From JACCWM01 sp040393065 (GTDB lineage: Bacteria > Myxococcota_A > Bradymonadia > Bradymonadales > Bradymonadaceae), in the NCBI GenBank assembly GCA_040393065.1, contig JBEBUW010000006.1, positions 1 to 64,000 on the forward strand: a DNA stretch of 64,000 bases. Direction: 5' to 3'. The position numbers were made by a program, and so were the translations under genes. Positions within the stretch are counted from its first letter, which is position 1; every line of letters starts with the position of its first letter. This document shows positions 16,692 through 25,307 of this stretch, piece by piece. Under the pieces are notes generated by a model. The model was not told where the DNA came from. It saw nothing but the letters and a program-made list of their open reading frames with translations, and did not search any database.

Positions 16692-16992
16692 AAAGCCTTC
16701 ATTTTGCAGCCTGAAGCGATCTTAAGATTCAAAGACCCTTCAGGCTGCAGCCTGGAGCCCCGCGCCGGCACCAGCTCGCTTTAATCTCCAGATTAAGGCC
16801 ATTTGCGGGTGCGGCGGTCCGGGCAAATCCCTCCACAATCCATCTCGAAGTCTCGTAAGCTTCTCAGCACACTCCAGGTTGCACCTGGAAACGATCTTGG
16901 TTTTGAAACTCCCTCCAAGCGCAGGTTTTGCGGGGGGGTTGTTTCAGGGGCGTAATCCTCTCGGTGAGGGAAACAATGTGGGGTGATCTTCG
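16692..16992. other. Intergenic region with hairpin and a diverged copy
   Basis: An 11-bp inverted repeat, GCAGCCTGAAG ... CTTCAGGCTGC (16706-16748), follows the gene end and is the likely terminator. A second, diverged version of the same block (GCACCTGGAAACGATCTTGG, from about 16874) occurs some 170 bases later, so this may be a small interspersed repeat. No gene is seen. Confidence 0.5.
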
Positions 16993-17028
16993 CGCGGGCG
17001 GGGGCCGCCTCTGTTTAGAGGCGGAAGG
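16993..17028 (-). repeat. Degenerate leader-distal terminal repeat
   Basis: Matches the consensus from GGGGCCGCCTCT onward with GTTT in place of GATT in the loop, but its first 8-9 bases have decayed. Decay of the last repeat is usual at the distal end of arrays and supports the leftward orientation. Confidence 0.85.
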
Positions 17029-17462
17029 ATCCCTTCAACGAGGTCTTCGCTAAGACTTCGGAGCCTAGCTTCAAAGGGGCCGCCTCTGTTGAGAGGCGGA
17101 AGGACACACCGCCCGCCCGGGAAGTTTTCCGAGTAACGATTGCTTCAAAGGGGCCGCCTCTGATTAGAGGCGGAAGGACGTGGTCGCGGACGGCCTTCAC
17201 GTTCGATCCCATCTGCTTCAAAGGGGCCGCCTCTGATTAGAGGCGGAAGGGAATCCTAAACCGAACAGACCGCAAGGCGCTTGCTTTGGCTTCAAAGGGG
17301 CCGCCTCTGATTAGAGGCGGAAGGTCTTTAGGCTTACAGGTAGGTACACTAGGGTAAGCCTGAAGCTTCAAAGGGGCCGCCTCTGATTAGAGGCGGAAGG
17401 CTGATACAGGCAAAGCAACAATCCGCGCATAGTGCGTAAAGTTGCCCCGCTTTCGTGGACAC

Positions 17463-18296
17463 TTAAGCAGCTCGGGTTTTCTTCCCTTGCTGATACTTTC
17501 GTTCAAACTCGATAGGCGAATGATATTGCAATGATGAGTGCCTTCTGTGCGGGTTATACCAGCCTTCGATGAATTCAAAGATTGCCTGTCTGGCCTCACC
17601 GTGAGTCCCAAACGGCCTGCGATCTAGAAGCTCGCATTCAAGGGTGGCAAAAAAACTCTCGCACATGGCGTTGTCGTAGCAATCTCCGACACTGCCCATC
17701 GAGGGTTTAATGCCAGCCTGATTGCATCGTATGCCAAAGTCGATTGAGGTGTATTGACTGCCCTGATCAGAGTGATGAATGACTTCGGCTGGCTGACGTT
17801 GACGGATAGCCATCTCAAGAGCTGCCAGAACCAGCGAATCCTCAAGATGCGGTTCGATGGACCAGCCAACGATTCGACGGCTGAATACATCGAGGACTAC
17901 CGCCAGATAAATAAAGCCCTGAGCCGTTGGGACGTACGTGATGTCGGCTACCCACAGGGCGTTTGGGCGATTTGCCGAAAAATTACGGTCCACCAAATCC
18001 GGCGCCGGTCGAGCACGCGTTGCACGAACTGTGGTTGTCACAAACTTACGGCGCGTTACGCCGCGTAATCCGGCCTGTTTCATCAGCCGTGCCACGCGTT
18101 TTTTACTAACAAAGACACCGTGTGCCTGGCGCAACTCCGCGTGAATACGAGGTGCCCCGTACGTTGCGTGGCTTCGGTTGTGGATTTGCTCGATCAATAT
18201 CATCAGTTCGGCATCTTCTTTGGAGCGTTTAGACGCATTACGATTAAGCCATGCATAGTAGCCGCTGGTTGAGACACCCAGCACGCGACACATCAT
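17463..18296 (-). CDS. IS3-family transposase OrfB (DDE integrase core)
   Basis: 277 residues with an HTH_21-like segment (SHATYGAPRIHAELRQ) and the retroviral-type integrase core: first Asp in WVADITYVPT, second in HHSDQGSQYTS, and Glu in CYDNAMCESFFATLE. The IWxxP-like end is SPIEFERKYQ. The frame is also open for 28 codons upstream of ATG 18296, back to an A5 tract at 18380-18384 in orfA; a -1 slip on AAA there would produce the OrfAB transposase, as known for IS3 elements. The gene looks intact. Confidence 0.95.
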   Translation of the reverse strand: MMCRVLGVSTSGYYAWLNRNASKRSKEDAELMILIEQIHNRSHATYGAPRIHAELRQAHGVFVSKKRVARLMKQAGLRGVTRRKFVTTTVRATRARPAPDLVDRNFSANRPNALWVADITYVPTAQGFIYLAVVLDVFSRRIVGWSIEPHLEDSLVLAALEMAIRQRQPAEVIHHSDQGSQYTSIDFGIRCNQAGIKPSMGSVGDCYDNAMCESFFATLECELLDRRPFGTHGEARQAIFEFIEGWYNPHRRHSSLQYHSPIEFERKYQQGKKTRAA

Positions 18297-18340
18297 GGTT
18301 ACTGAATAAAAGGCCCGGTGCGCTTTTACGAACCCGAAAG

Positions 18341-18631
18341 CTATTTCAGGACGGTCTTCTGGGCGAACCAGACCGCGGCTTTTTCCAATATTTCGCGCTC
18401 CTGCTTGAGCGTTGCCACTTCTTTTCGTAACCGATTTAGCTCGGCACGCTCATCGTCTGTCAGCTCCTGCTCTTTTACAGGCCCGGCGTTCGCCTTTTTG
18501 ATCCATGCTCTGATGGTATATTCCGAAGGCTCAAAATCGCGTACAAGACTTGCAATCGTGCGACCACTGCGATGCAGGTTAATAATTTGTTCGCGATACT
18601 CTGGCGGATAGGGGGGACGTGTTGATGACAT
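18341..18631 (-). CDS. IS3-family transposase OrfA (helix-turn-helix)
   Basis: 96 residues: a helix-turn-helix (YREQIINLHRSGRTIASLVR, then SEYTIRAWIKKA) and a leucine-zipper-like helix (ELNRLRKEVATLKQEREIL), as is typical of OrfA. The A5G tract at 18379-18384 in codons GAA AAA GCC is a plausible -1 frameshift site joining it to OrfB. GGAG lies just before ATG 18631. Confidence 0.93.
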   Translation of the reverse strand: MSSTRPPYPPEYREQIINLHRSGRTIASLVRDFEPSEYTIRAWIKKANAGPVKEQELTDDERAELNRLRKEVATLKQEREILEKAAVWFAQKTVLK

Positions 18632-19812
18632 ATTGAATCTCCTTTGTAGACCTACTCACTATAGTCCACAAAAGCGGGGCAACTCCAACTCGAATCACTA
18701 TCCATCGCTTCAAAGGGGCCGCCTCTGATTAGAGGCGGAAGGATGTATGCAGCCACGTAGCTACACCCGAGCATCCCCACGCTTCAAAGGGGCCGCCTCT
18801 GATTAGAGGCGGAAGGGCGGCCCTGTGCCGTGAGGCGCTACCACGGTTCCGACAAGCTTCAAAGGGGCCGCCTCTGATTAGAGGCGGAAGGCGGATTTGA
18901 CCATCGAGAATGTTGAAGATGCCATCACGCTTCAAAGGGGCCGCCTCTGATTAGAGGCGGAAGGAAGAAACTTCCGCTGCGTCTTCGGCTCGGTTTGCGA
19001 GGCTTCAAAGGGGCCGCCTCTGATTAGAGGCGGAAGGATGCTGGCTGCCAGAGAGTCGATGTAGACGGTTACAGTGCGCTTCAAAGGGGCCGCCTCTGAT
19101 TAGAGGCGGAAGGATTTGCCCGGCCCACTGCACCGAATGCGGAGAATACGGCTTCAAAGGGGCCGCCTCTGATTAGAGGCGGAAGGAACGGATTGGAACC
19201 GAAGCGAACTTGAAGGCAAGTCGCTTCAAAGGGGCCGCCTCTGATTAGAGGCGGAAGGGTGGACAGCATCGCGGCATCAATCGCCAGCTACATCGGCTTC
19301 AAAGGGGCCGCCTCTGATTAGAGGCGGAAGGGCCCTTGGCATCGCCGCAGAAGGCTGGGCAATACTCGTGCTTCAAAGGGGCCGCCTCTGATTAGAGGCG
19401 GAAGGGACAAGGCGACGCCTTCCTGGACGATTCCGCTCACGGGGCTTCAAAGGGGCCGCCTCTGATTAGAGGCGGAAGGTAGAAGTTGAGATTAAGCTGT
19501 TACGCGAGGAGATTTCGCTTCAAAGGGGCCGCCTCTGATTAGAGGCGGAAGGCACAAAATCCACTTCATCCATTTTACAACCTCCTCAAATGCTTCAAAG
19601 GGGCCGCCTCTGATTAGAGGCGGAAGGAACCTGACCGGCGCGAACCTATCGGTTCGTGATGACGCTTCAAAGGGGCCGCCTCTGATTAGAGGCGGAAGGT
19701 TCCGTAAATCCAATCTTCTCTTAGTCCCTGAAAACCGAGCTTCAAAGGGGCCGCCTCTGATTAGAGGCGGAAGGAAGCACGTCATCATATATACGAACCA
19801 CCCTTGGGTTAA

Positions 19813-19848
19813 GCTACATCGGGCCCCCCTCGGATTTGAGGGGCAAGG
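19813..19848 (-). repeat. Strongly diverged internal CRISPR repeat
   Basis: It occupies exactly the expected place: 38 bases after the repeat ending 19774 and 37 bases before the repeat at 19886. It reads GCTACATCGGG then CCCCCCTCGGATTTGAGGGG. The GCT start, GGG, GATT loop and AAGG end align with the consensus. In the stem one G-C pair has become C-G on both arms, so the hairpin survives. Neighbouring repeats on both sides are perfect. Confidence 0.85.
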
Positions 19849-20212
19849 GGGGGGCGTTAGGTGTTGATGGGATGGACTCAACCTTGCTTCAAAGGGGCCG
19901 CCTCTGATTAGAGGCGGAAGGTGGAAAAACCGGCGGGTGCCGGAGTTGTCAGTGGAAGCTTCAAAGGGGCCGCCTCTGATTAGAGGCGGAAGGAGAAGAA
20001 CACATGTTGAATCTTAAAGCAAGAATGGAGCTTCAAAGGGGCCGCCTCTGATTAGAGGCGGAAGGAAACACGTCATCGGCGGCAATATCACACAGGATGC
20101 GTGGCTTCAAAGGGGCCGCCTCTGATTAGAGGCGGAAGGCGGGTAGTCCGTTCGTCGGTTCCAAAACCTCGAACTCGCTTCAAAGGGGCCGCCTCTGATT
20201 AGAGGCGGAAGG

Positions 20213-20437
20213 GGCACTGCCTGAATCCGTTGTGAAAACAGGCTTTTAGGGAGCTGATTTCGAGCGTGAGCGAAATATGGTAGATGCGACCTGTAAAATG
20301 TAGCATTGTTGGGAGGTTTGGTGGGTGTTAATGTGTTTTGTTTCAATGGCTTAGGCTGGTTTCGAGCGTCTCCCTGGTTTTGCGCGTCATGTCGACGCTC
20401 GCCGAGCGATTCAATGAATCTATGATAGCATAATACT
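20213..20437 (-). promoter_or_regulatory. CRISPR leader region
   Basis: 225 bases between the cas2 stop and the first repeat. It is more AT-rich near cas2; on the transcribed strand it carries TATTATGCTATCATAG just after cas2, a possible -10 element. It contains no gene, as expected for a leader that drives array transcription and guides spacer insertion. Confidence 0.7.
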
Positions 20438-20725
20438 CTAAAAGATAAAGGCGTGTCGTTCGGGATGCGTGTAGGGTAAGCCCAGAGATAGGACGGATTG
20501 ACGGGCGCGACCGTCGTAAGGACCGAGGTCAAAAAAGAGAATTTGGTCCTGGGTTTTATGGATGAACTCGTCGAGTCCGGCGTAGAGTTCGGCCAGGTCG
20601 CGGGGGCTGAGTTCGCATCGAAATACGGAGTATTGAATGTGATTGCCCCATCGGCGCATGTATTGAAAAACTTTGCGCAGGCGCTTCGCGTCGCAGATGT
20701 CATAGGTGACGATATAAACGTTCAT
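20438..20725 (-). CDS. cas2: CRISPR-associated endonuclease Cas2
   Basis: 95 residues from ATG 20725, which has AGGAG upstream; this removes five extra residues of a longer frame. It begins MNVYIVTYDICDAKRLRKVF, the Cas2 ferredoxin-like strand with the conserved Asp (YDI), followed by GNHIQYSVFRCELS. With Cas1 it forms the integrase that inserts new spacers. It is last in the cas operon and next to the leader. Confidence 0.97.
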   Translation of the reverse strand: MNVYIVTYDICDAKRLRKVFQYMRRWGNHIQYSVFRCELSPRDLAELYAGLDEFIHKTQDQILFFDLGPYDGRARQSVLSLGLPYTHPERHAFIF

Positions 20726-20759
20726 TGAGACTCCTATCAAATATTGTGGTTGGGCGCGA

Positions 20760-22562
20760 TTAGCGGGTGCGAAATGAGGGCATTGTATCGAGTTCTCCTG
20801 TCAGAACGCGGGTAAGTAGTCGTGCCTGGACGTGAAGGACGCGGCGATAGGAGATGCGGTAGCCAAAAATTGGATGTGTGACGAGCTCATCCATGCGGCG
20901 TTCATAGGATTGAATGAGTTTCTTGCGAGCCTGCGGTTTCATGGTGACGGCCTGGCCAGTGTAGGTAAAGTCATCGGCCTTGATCCAGCCGCGGCGAATC
21001 ATCGTTAAAACGGAAGAATCGACGATGAGAGGTCTGTAAGGTTCCATAAGATCAAGCGCCATGGATGGCCGCCCATGGTGTGGCGTATGGAAAACACCTA
21101 AGAAAGGATCGAGTCCGCAGGCAGAGGCGGCCAGTGTGCAATCTTTGGCAAGCAGCGCATAACCAAAGGAGAGCAGTGCATTGGTAGGATCTCGGGGAGG
21201 TCGTCGTGACCGTCCGTTCATGGCAAACACGGCATCGGATTCGGCTAGAAACGAACTGTAAACACGCCAGAAAATCCGTGCGGCCGTGCCTTCCAGGCCA
21301 AGCAATGATTCGGCGGAAGTTGCCTCTTCAGCGCTCTTTCGGAGTCTGTCTAAATCGTCCAGTTCTCGGGCGAGCGAAGGGGTGTTCGCTTCGGAGAAGG
21401 ATGTTGAACCGTGGATTTCTGCTTCGTTGTTTGCGGTGACGTTTCGGCGTAAAAGCGTGCGCGCATTGGCGATCTTATCGGCGATTAACACACGTGCGAT
21501 CTCCAGAGCTCTGGGCGTTTCGTGTGTTTTAAATTGCGCGATGCGAATTTGAACCTGGCGGCTGCCGAATCCATCGGTGCGCCCATAAAACCAGCCAGAG
21601 CTGGAGAAAAAAGAAAGCGGAATATCGTTTCGCAAGCATGCCTGGATTGCTTGTGTAGTGATCTGGATGGCACCCATCAAATTGACCTGGCTGATTTGAC
21701 CCAAACCGACTTCCTGCTCGGTTTCAGAGGAGTCTTTTCTTGGCGTTATTTTCAGGCAATGAGCACTGAGTCCGATTCGTGTGCCAGCTTCTTGAATGTA
21801 AAGTGGCAAAGCGTCGTCACGAGGAGAAAATACACGACGAACCGGCTGAAGTGCGTTTTCAGGCTGGTTTTCCAGGAGAAGTTCGGATTCTGATGATAAG
21901 TGACAGTGCCCGAGTGCATTGACTTCGTCGGGCTGGCAGATTGCATGAAGAGAGCAGCCAAAACATTTTGGATCATCGAGCAGCGGTGGTGTTGGAGCGG
22001 TTGTATATAAGCACTGGCGGGCTTGTTCAGTGGCTGTGAGTGCTTCTTGAATGAGCTCATCGCTGAGTTCACAAACTACGCGTTTGCGAGCGCTGTGATA
22101 CCAGGCGGCAAATCGAGTGACATCATAGCCGTGGGCGCGAAGCAGCAGAGCTTGCAGTGTGAGTTGAACACGGTCAGGCTTCCAGAGCGTGTTACCAGCA
22201 TCAGGTTTGCCCTTTTTGGTATCGACCGGCATGACCTGGTTGGGAAGTTCTTCGGGTATAATGTGATCAATCATCGCACTTACGCCGATTTCTGGATGCG
22301 AGAGCCATAGCGAACGTGCGTGCCATCCAGCGGCTACAGCCATACTTTTTGGAGCGTTGTTGTCGTCGTTGTCGTTGTTATCTCGTTGCGGAGCGTCGAT
22401 GTTGCCGCCGGGGTGATCTACGCGTTTATGCACGCGCCGCCCTTCGATGGTATGTTCATTATCGGTGAATTCACCGGCCACCTGTTCAAGCCAAAATAAG
22501 CGAGGGCAAAATACATAGGTGTTGACGCCGCGTGCGGTAACGTACTGGTCTTCCTTGAACAT
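20760..22562 (-). CDS. cas4-cas1: Cas4-Cas1 fusion
   Basis: 600 residues. The N-terminal Cas4 part (1-210) has C19 (YVFCPRLFWLEQ), a nuclease core with D99 (MIDHI) and D114-x-K116 (VDTKKGK), and a C-terminal cluster CFGCSLHAIC that with C19 can bind iron-sulfur. The Cas1 part (about 260-600) has the metal ligand Glu in LLGLEGTAAR, His in GVFHTPHHGRPS, and DLMEPYRPLIVDS. Cas4-Cas1 fusion is typical of type I-G loci and links pre-spacer trimming at the PAM to integration. A run of Asp/Asn (residues 60-69, DNNDNDDNNA), encoded by a simple repeat near 22355-22384, interrupts the Cas4 domain. ATG 22562 follows a GGGGGAAG site; a 37-residue longer frame lacks similarity. Confidence 0.96.
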   Translation of the reverse strand: MFKEDQYVTARGVNTYVFCPRLFWLEQVAGEFTDNEHTIEGRRVHKRVDHPGGNIDAPQRDNNDNDDNNAPKSMAVAAGWHARSLWLSHPEIGVSAMIDHIIPEELPNQVMPVDTKKGKPDAGNTLWKPDRVQLTLQALLLRAHGYDVTRFAAWYHSARKRVVCELSDELIQEALTATEQARQCLYTTAPTPPLLDDPKCFGCSLHAICQPDEVNALGHCHLSSESELLLENQPENALQPVRRVFSPRDDALPLYIQEAGTRIGLSAHCLKITPRKDSSETEQEVGLGQISQVNLMGAIQITTQAIQACLRNDIPLSFFSSSGWFYGRTDGFGSRQVQIRIAQFKTHETPRALEIARVLIADKIANARTLLRRNVTANNEAEIHGSTSFSEANTPSLARELDDLDRLRKSAEEATSAESLLGLEGTAARIFWRVYSSFLAESDAVFAMNGRSRRPPRDPTNALLSFGYALLAKDCTLAASACGLDPFLGVFHTPHHGRPSMALDLMEPYRPLIVDSSVLTMIRRGWIKADDFTYTGQAVTMKPQARKKLIQSYERRMDELVTHPIFGYRISYRRVLHVQARLLTRVLTGELDTMPSFRTR

Positions 22563-22697
22563 GGCTGCTTCCCCCTGAGTGGGTGCGTATAAAACGACGG
22601 GTTGGGATGAAAATATGTGCATTCCGGTGGGTTTCATACCACCGGAAAACACGATCCTATGGGGTTTTGTCAAAGATTCTTGTAATCATGGAAGAGG

Positions 22698-24302
22698 TTA
22701 CAATGGAGAAATAGCTTTGAATAGCCCCAGACCAAAGTGAGCGCCGTAGCCCAGAGCCAGGGGACCTTGAATGGGCGATTGGAAAACGATTTCAAAGCCA
22801 TGACCAGTGGCGTTGCTGGCGCGTCTGCCGCCACCGGATTGGCGGTCGATGCGAAACTCGAGCCAGCCAGTTTCTTTGCCTGCAAGGTTTACGGTGTTGA
22901 GGGGACTAATTTTGAGCGGATGGGGAAAGCCTTGTACCCGGAGCAGGCGGAGTAATTCGTGCTGTGGGGAGTCGATTTGCAGGCCGTTTTCATCGAGTTT
23001 GGGACGGCCATCCTTGTATCTTTTGGGGTGGCGCGTGGGGATAAAAGGCGTAGAGGAGCGCCAGTGAGTAGAGCTGGCGAGCAGCGGTGATTGGGCGGCG
23101 CGCTTATCGTGTCCGCCGACGTCCTCGGGCCGGCCAAGGCTGAGTAAGACGAGCTGGATATTATGTCCGCCGTGCCCCCAAATACCTCGTTTTTGGAGGC
23201 CATGAAATGCCTGGATAGCGGTTGCATCAAATCCCATCGGGGCATGGATGGTCACGTGGGTGATTTTTCCGCTACTATCGTTGGCTTCGCATAAAATATA
23301 GGCGTGGCTGTGATCTGCCAGACGATTTCCGTCGGCATCGCGGCCGCTGAAAACCGGGGCGCCGTCGCTGTGGCTCAGCAGGCCTTTTCGAATACGATCG
23401 GTGACGGAAATGGTATCGATGAGTCGTGGCAAAACATTGCTGCTGATAGAGAAATACGCCGTGGTCGGCAGATTCTTATTCATAGACTGAATACGTGCGC
23501 TGGTGGCGCGCGTGAGAAGTTGAGGCCGGGCGTAATCCGTCCATTCGCTGGCCGGCGGACGGCTCCAACCTTGTTTTTTTAAGTCGCCCGTCGAAGCTTC
23601 AAGCGCATCGATAAGGGTTTCCGGCAGTTTTCCGTTGATTTCTTTCTTATTTGCGGTCGAAAGTGTCGGTTTTTTGCCAAGATTGGTCAGTTCTCCGATC
23701 TTGCGCGTGGTTAAATCCTGGTACTGTTGCGTGCGCCATGCTTGAAATTTCTGCGCTGGCATGGCTCTGAGAACGCGGGTTCGTTCCATGCCGGCCGGCG
23801 TCGGATCTTGCTGAGAAAGTGGAAATGCGTTGGGTTTAAGGTCTTTGATTTCTTCGGCATCGACCAGACGCAGCGCTACCCAGGATTCTGCACGTCCGAG
23901 ATAGCCGATACGTTGCACAACTTGAGCAATTGCATCGTGTTGTGCCCGGGACAGCTCGGCGTCAGGCCACCATACGTAGGCTGGCAGTGAAGTGTCGACA
24001 TCGAGAAATGTATCGAAAATCAGTGAAGTCGAACCTTTATAAACGGGCATATAATGCCGCGTGTGCGCGGATGTAGCGGCGGGCAGCCGGTAGGACGGCA
24101 AAGTTTCGGCGAGCTTTTCGAGCGCGCTGTTTAGATCCTCACGGTTGATGTCGTTGTGGTTTTTCAGGTGATATGTGGCCAGAAAAGCACGGAAAATGCG
24201 CCACGGCGCTGGCGGCCACTCGACCACGCCCTCATTGACCTGGCGATCCCAGGGCGTGGCGTGAAAACGCCGGGTTAAAAATTCGATACGTAGTGCAAGC
24301 AT
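22698..24302 (-). CDS. csb2: Type I-G Cascade subunit Csb2 (Cas5/Cas6-like)
   Basis: 534 residues. The start MLALRIEFLTRRFHATPWD with GVVEWPPAPWRIFRAFLA is characteristic of Csb2. In this subtype it supplies the Cas5 role at the crRNA 5' handle and the Cas6 role of pre-crRNA cleavage, which fits the absence of a separate cas6 here. Glycine-rich RAMP-like segments occur near the C-terminus (GFEIVFQSPIQGPLALGYGA then HFGLGLF). GAGG lies six bases before the ATG. It is 21 bases downstream of csb1. Confidence 0.93.
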   Translation of the reverse strand: MLALRIEFLTRRFHATPWDRQVNEGVVEWPPAPWRIFRAFLATYHLKNHNDINREDLNSALEKLAETLPSYRLPAATSAHTRHYMPVYKGSTSLIFDTFLDVDTSLPAYVWWPDAELSRAQHDAIAQVVQRIGYLGRAESWVALRLVDAEEIKDLKPNAFPLSQQDPTPAGMERTRVLRAMPAQKFQAWRTQQYQDLTTRKIGELTNLGKKPTLSTANKKEINGKLPETLIDALEASTGDLKKQGWSRPPASEWTDYARPQLLTRATSARIQSMNKNLPTTAYFSISSNVLPRLIDTISVTDRIRKGLLSHSDGAPVFSGRDADGNRLADHSHAYILCEANDSSGKITHVTIHAPMGFDATAIQAFHGLQKRGIWGHGGHNIQLVLLSLGRPEDVGGHDKRAAQSPLLASSTHWRSSTPFIPTRHPKRYKDGRPKLDENGLQIDSPQHELLRLLRVQGFPHPLKISPLNTVNLAGKETGWLEFRIDRQSGGGRRASNATGHGFEIVFQSPIQGPLALGYGAHFGLGLFKAISPL

Positions 24303-24323
24303 CGGAAACCTCGCGTGAAAAAC

Positions 24324-25265
24324 TCATGCCTTGTAGATGACTTCGGTGATGGCGGGGCTTGCAAACGAATTGCGGCAGGCGGCGATCAGGGAAGGTAGGG
24401 TTTCGCTCAATTCTCCCAGCGAAGGCACCTGAAAATTACTTGGACGGCGAATCTGCAGCTCGCCGACGGGTTCCAGGTCGCAGGCTGTGCGCAGGCGAAG
24501 GCCGCCATGTAGTAGCGCCTGGATTTTGAAGAGCGACACGGCAATCAGTAGGTTTTCGGCATCCAGGCCCAGGCCATATCCGCGGATCTGGGCAAGGTCG
24601 AGGTTGAAATATGCTTTGATGTTTCCGGTGAATTCGTTGCGGTGGAAGGGGACGTTACCAAAGCCTTTTTTGGTATCACCGGAAGGATCGACGCGATCGT
24701 TTTTGACGCCGCCGCTGGCTGCAATCGTGACGTTTTCGGCCTCAATAAAGGACGACAACACGCGTGGTAAGCGCAAGCGGCCGCCTGCCAGATCGCTTTT
24801 GGCCAGAAAAATACCGTGGATCAGGCTGTTTACATCGTATTTGAACAGGGTGTTGGCAAAATCGCGCAGATTGACTGCACCCTTTTCGAGAGAGGCAACC
24901 TCGCTTTTGAGCGTATTGAAAAAGCTTTTGTCTTTGCCTTCGAGGATATACGGGCTGTTCAGGCGATGTGATTCGAGCAGGGAATTGGTGAGTGGTGCGC
25001 CGTCTTCGGTTTTGACATTTACGTAGGACAGCCCGCGCAAGGGCTGAACCAGGTCTTGTGCGGCTTCATCCCAGCAAATTGCTTCCAGGCGATTGGCCAT
25101 ACTCTGTGCGGATTCGACCAGCAGCATCGAGGAACCATCATAAAGCTGGTATTCGGCAGCGCCCAGATCGGGAAATCCGGTTGGCTGAAAGCGCGTGCCC
25201 TGGACCGGGCGCAGTTCCACGTCGATTAGCAGGCGAGGGGCATTGGCAAGGGCGTTGAAATTCAT
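24324..25265 (-). CDS. csb1: Type I-G Cascade backbone Csb1 (Cas7)
   Basis: 313 residues, beginning ANAPRLLIDVELRPVQGTRF then QPTGFPDLGAAEYQ, the Csb1 signature; ESAQSMANRLE and LPRVLSSFIEAENV follow. It is the Cas7 RAMP protein that coats the crRNA spacer in repeated copies. A GGAG site precedes ATG 25265. The order csx17-csb1-csb2 supports the assignment. Confidence 0.95.
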   Translation of the reverse strand: MNFNALANAPRLLIDVELRPVQGTRFQPTGFPDLGAAEYQLYDGSSMLLVESAQSMANRLEAICWDEAAQDLVQPLRGLSYVNVKTEDGAPLTNSLLESHRLNSPYILEGKDKSFFNTLKSEVASLEKGAVNLRDFANTLFKYDVNSLIHGIFLAKSDLAGGRLRLPRVLSSFIEAENVTIAASGGVKNDRVDPSGDTKKGFGNVPFHRNEFTGNIKAYFNLDLAQIRGYGLGLDAENLLIAVSLFKIQALLHGGLRLRTACDLEPVGELQIRRPSNFQVPSLGELSETLPSLIAACRNSFASPAITEVIYKA

Positions 25266-25307
25266 GAGAAACTCCGTTGTTTTGTGATCAAGGGGTGTAT
25301 GAAAAAA

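Larger units (their letters stand above)
17440..18684 (-). mobile_element. IS3-family insertion sequence inside the CRISPR array
   Basis: About 1.24 kb with imperfect terminal inverted repeats of about 22 bases: AGTTGCCCCGCTTTCGTGGA at the left and the reverse complement of AGTTGCCCCGCTTTTGTGGA at the right. It carries two overlapping-phase frames, orfA and orfB, on the - strand. No target-site duplication is evident. The array sequence on the two sides (39 bases after the repeat ending 17400, 22 bases before the repeat at 18707) is too long to be one split spacer, so a deletion or exchange accompanied or followed insertion. Confidence 0.9.
16993..20212 (-). CRISPR. Type I-G CRISPR array, 27 repeats, interrupted by an insertion sequence
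   Basis: The repeat is 36 bases; on the + strand it begins GCTTCAAAGGGG and ends GGCGGAAGG, with an 8-bp palindrome CCGCCTCT-GATT-AGAGGCGG. Repeat starts: 16993 (degenerate), 17068, 17142, 17215, 17289, 17365, then the IS3-type element, then 18707, 18781, 18856, 18929, 19002, 19078, 19151, 19223, 19296, 19370, 19444, 19517, 19592, 19664, 19739, 19813 (variant), 19886, 19958, 20030, 20104, 20177. Spacers are 36-40 bases and all differ. Most repeats are identical. The decayed repeat at the left end, plus cas2 and a leader-like region at the right, show transcription leftwards with newest spacers near 20.2 kb. The repeat at 17068 has a T-G change in its loop region. Confidence 0.98.

Noticed and set aside
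16941..16976. Possible further decayed CRISPR repeat (GTTTCAGGGGCG...)
   Set aside because: It would leave only a 16-base spacer before the repeat at 16993 and the stem does not align.
17104..17141. Spacer start ACACACCGCCCG resembling the conserved 16S rRNA segment
   Set aside because: Only about 12 bases agree and the rest of the spacer does not match rRNA; treated as chance.
19775..20103. Two spacers both starting with A/G-variant AAGCACGTCATC / AAACACGTCATC as a sign of related targets
   Set aside because: Only the first dozen bases agree; the rest differ, so chance cannot be excluded.
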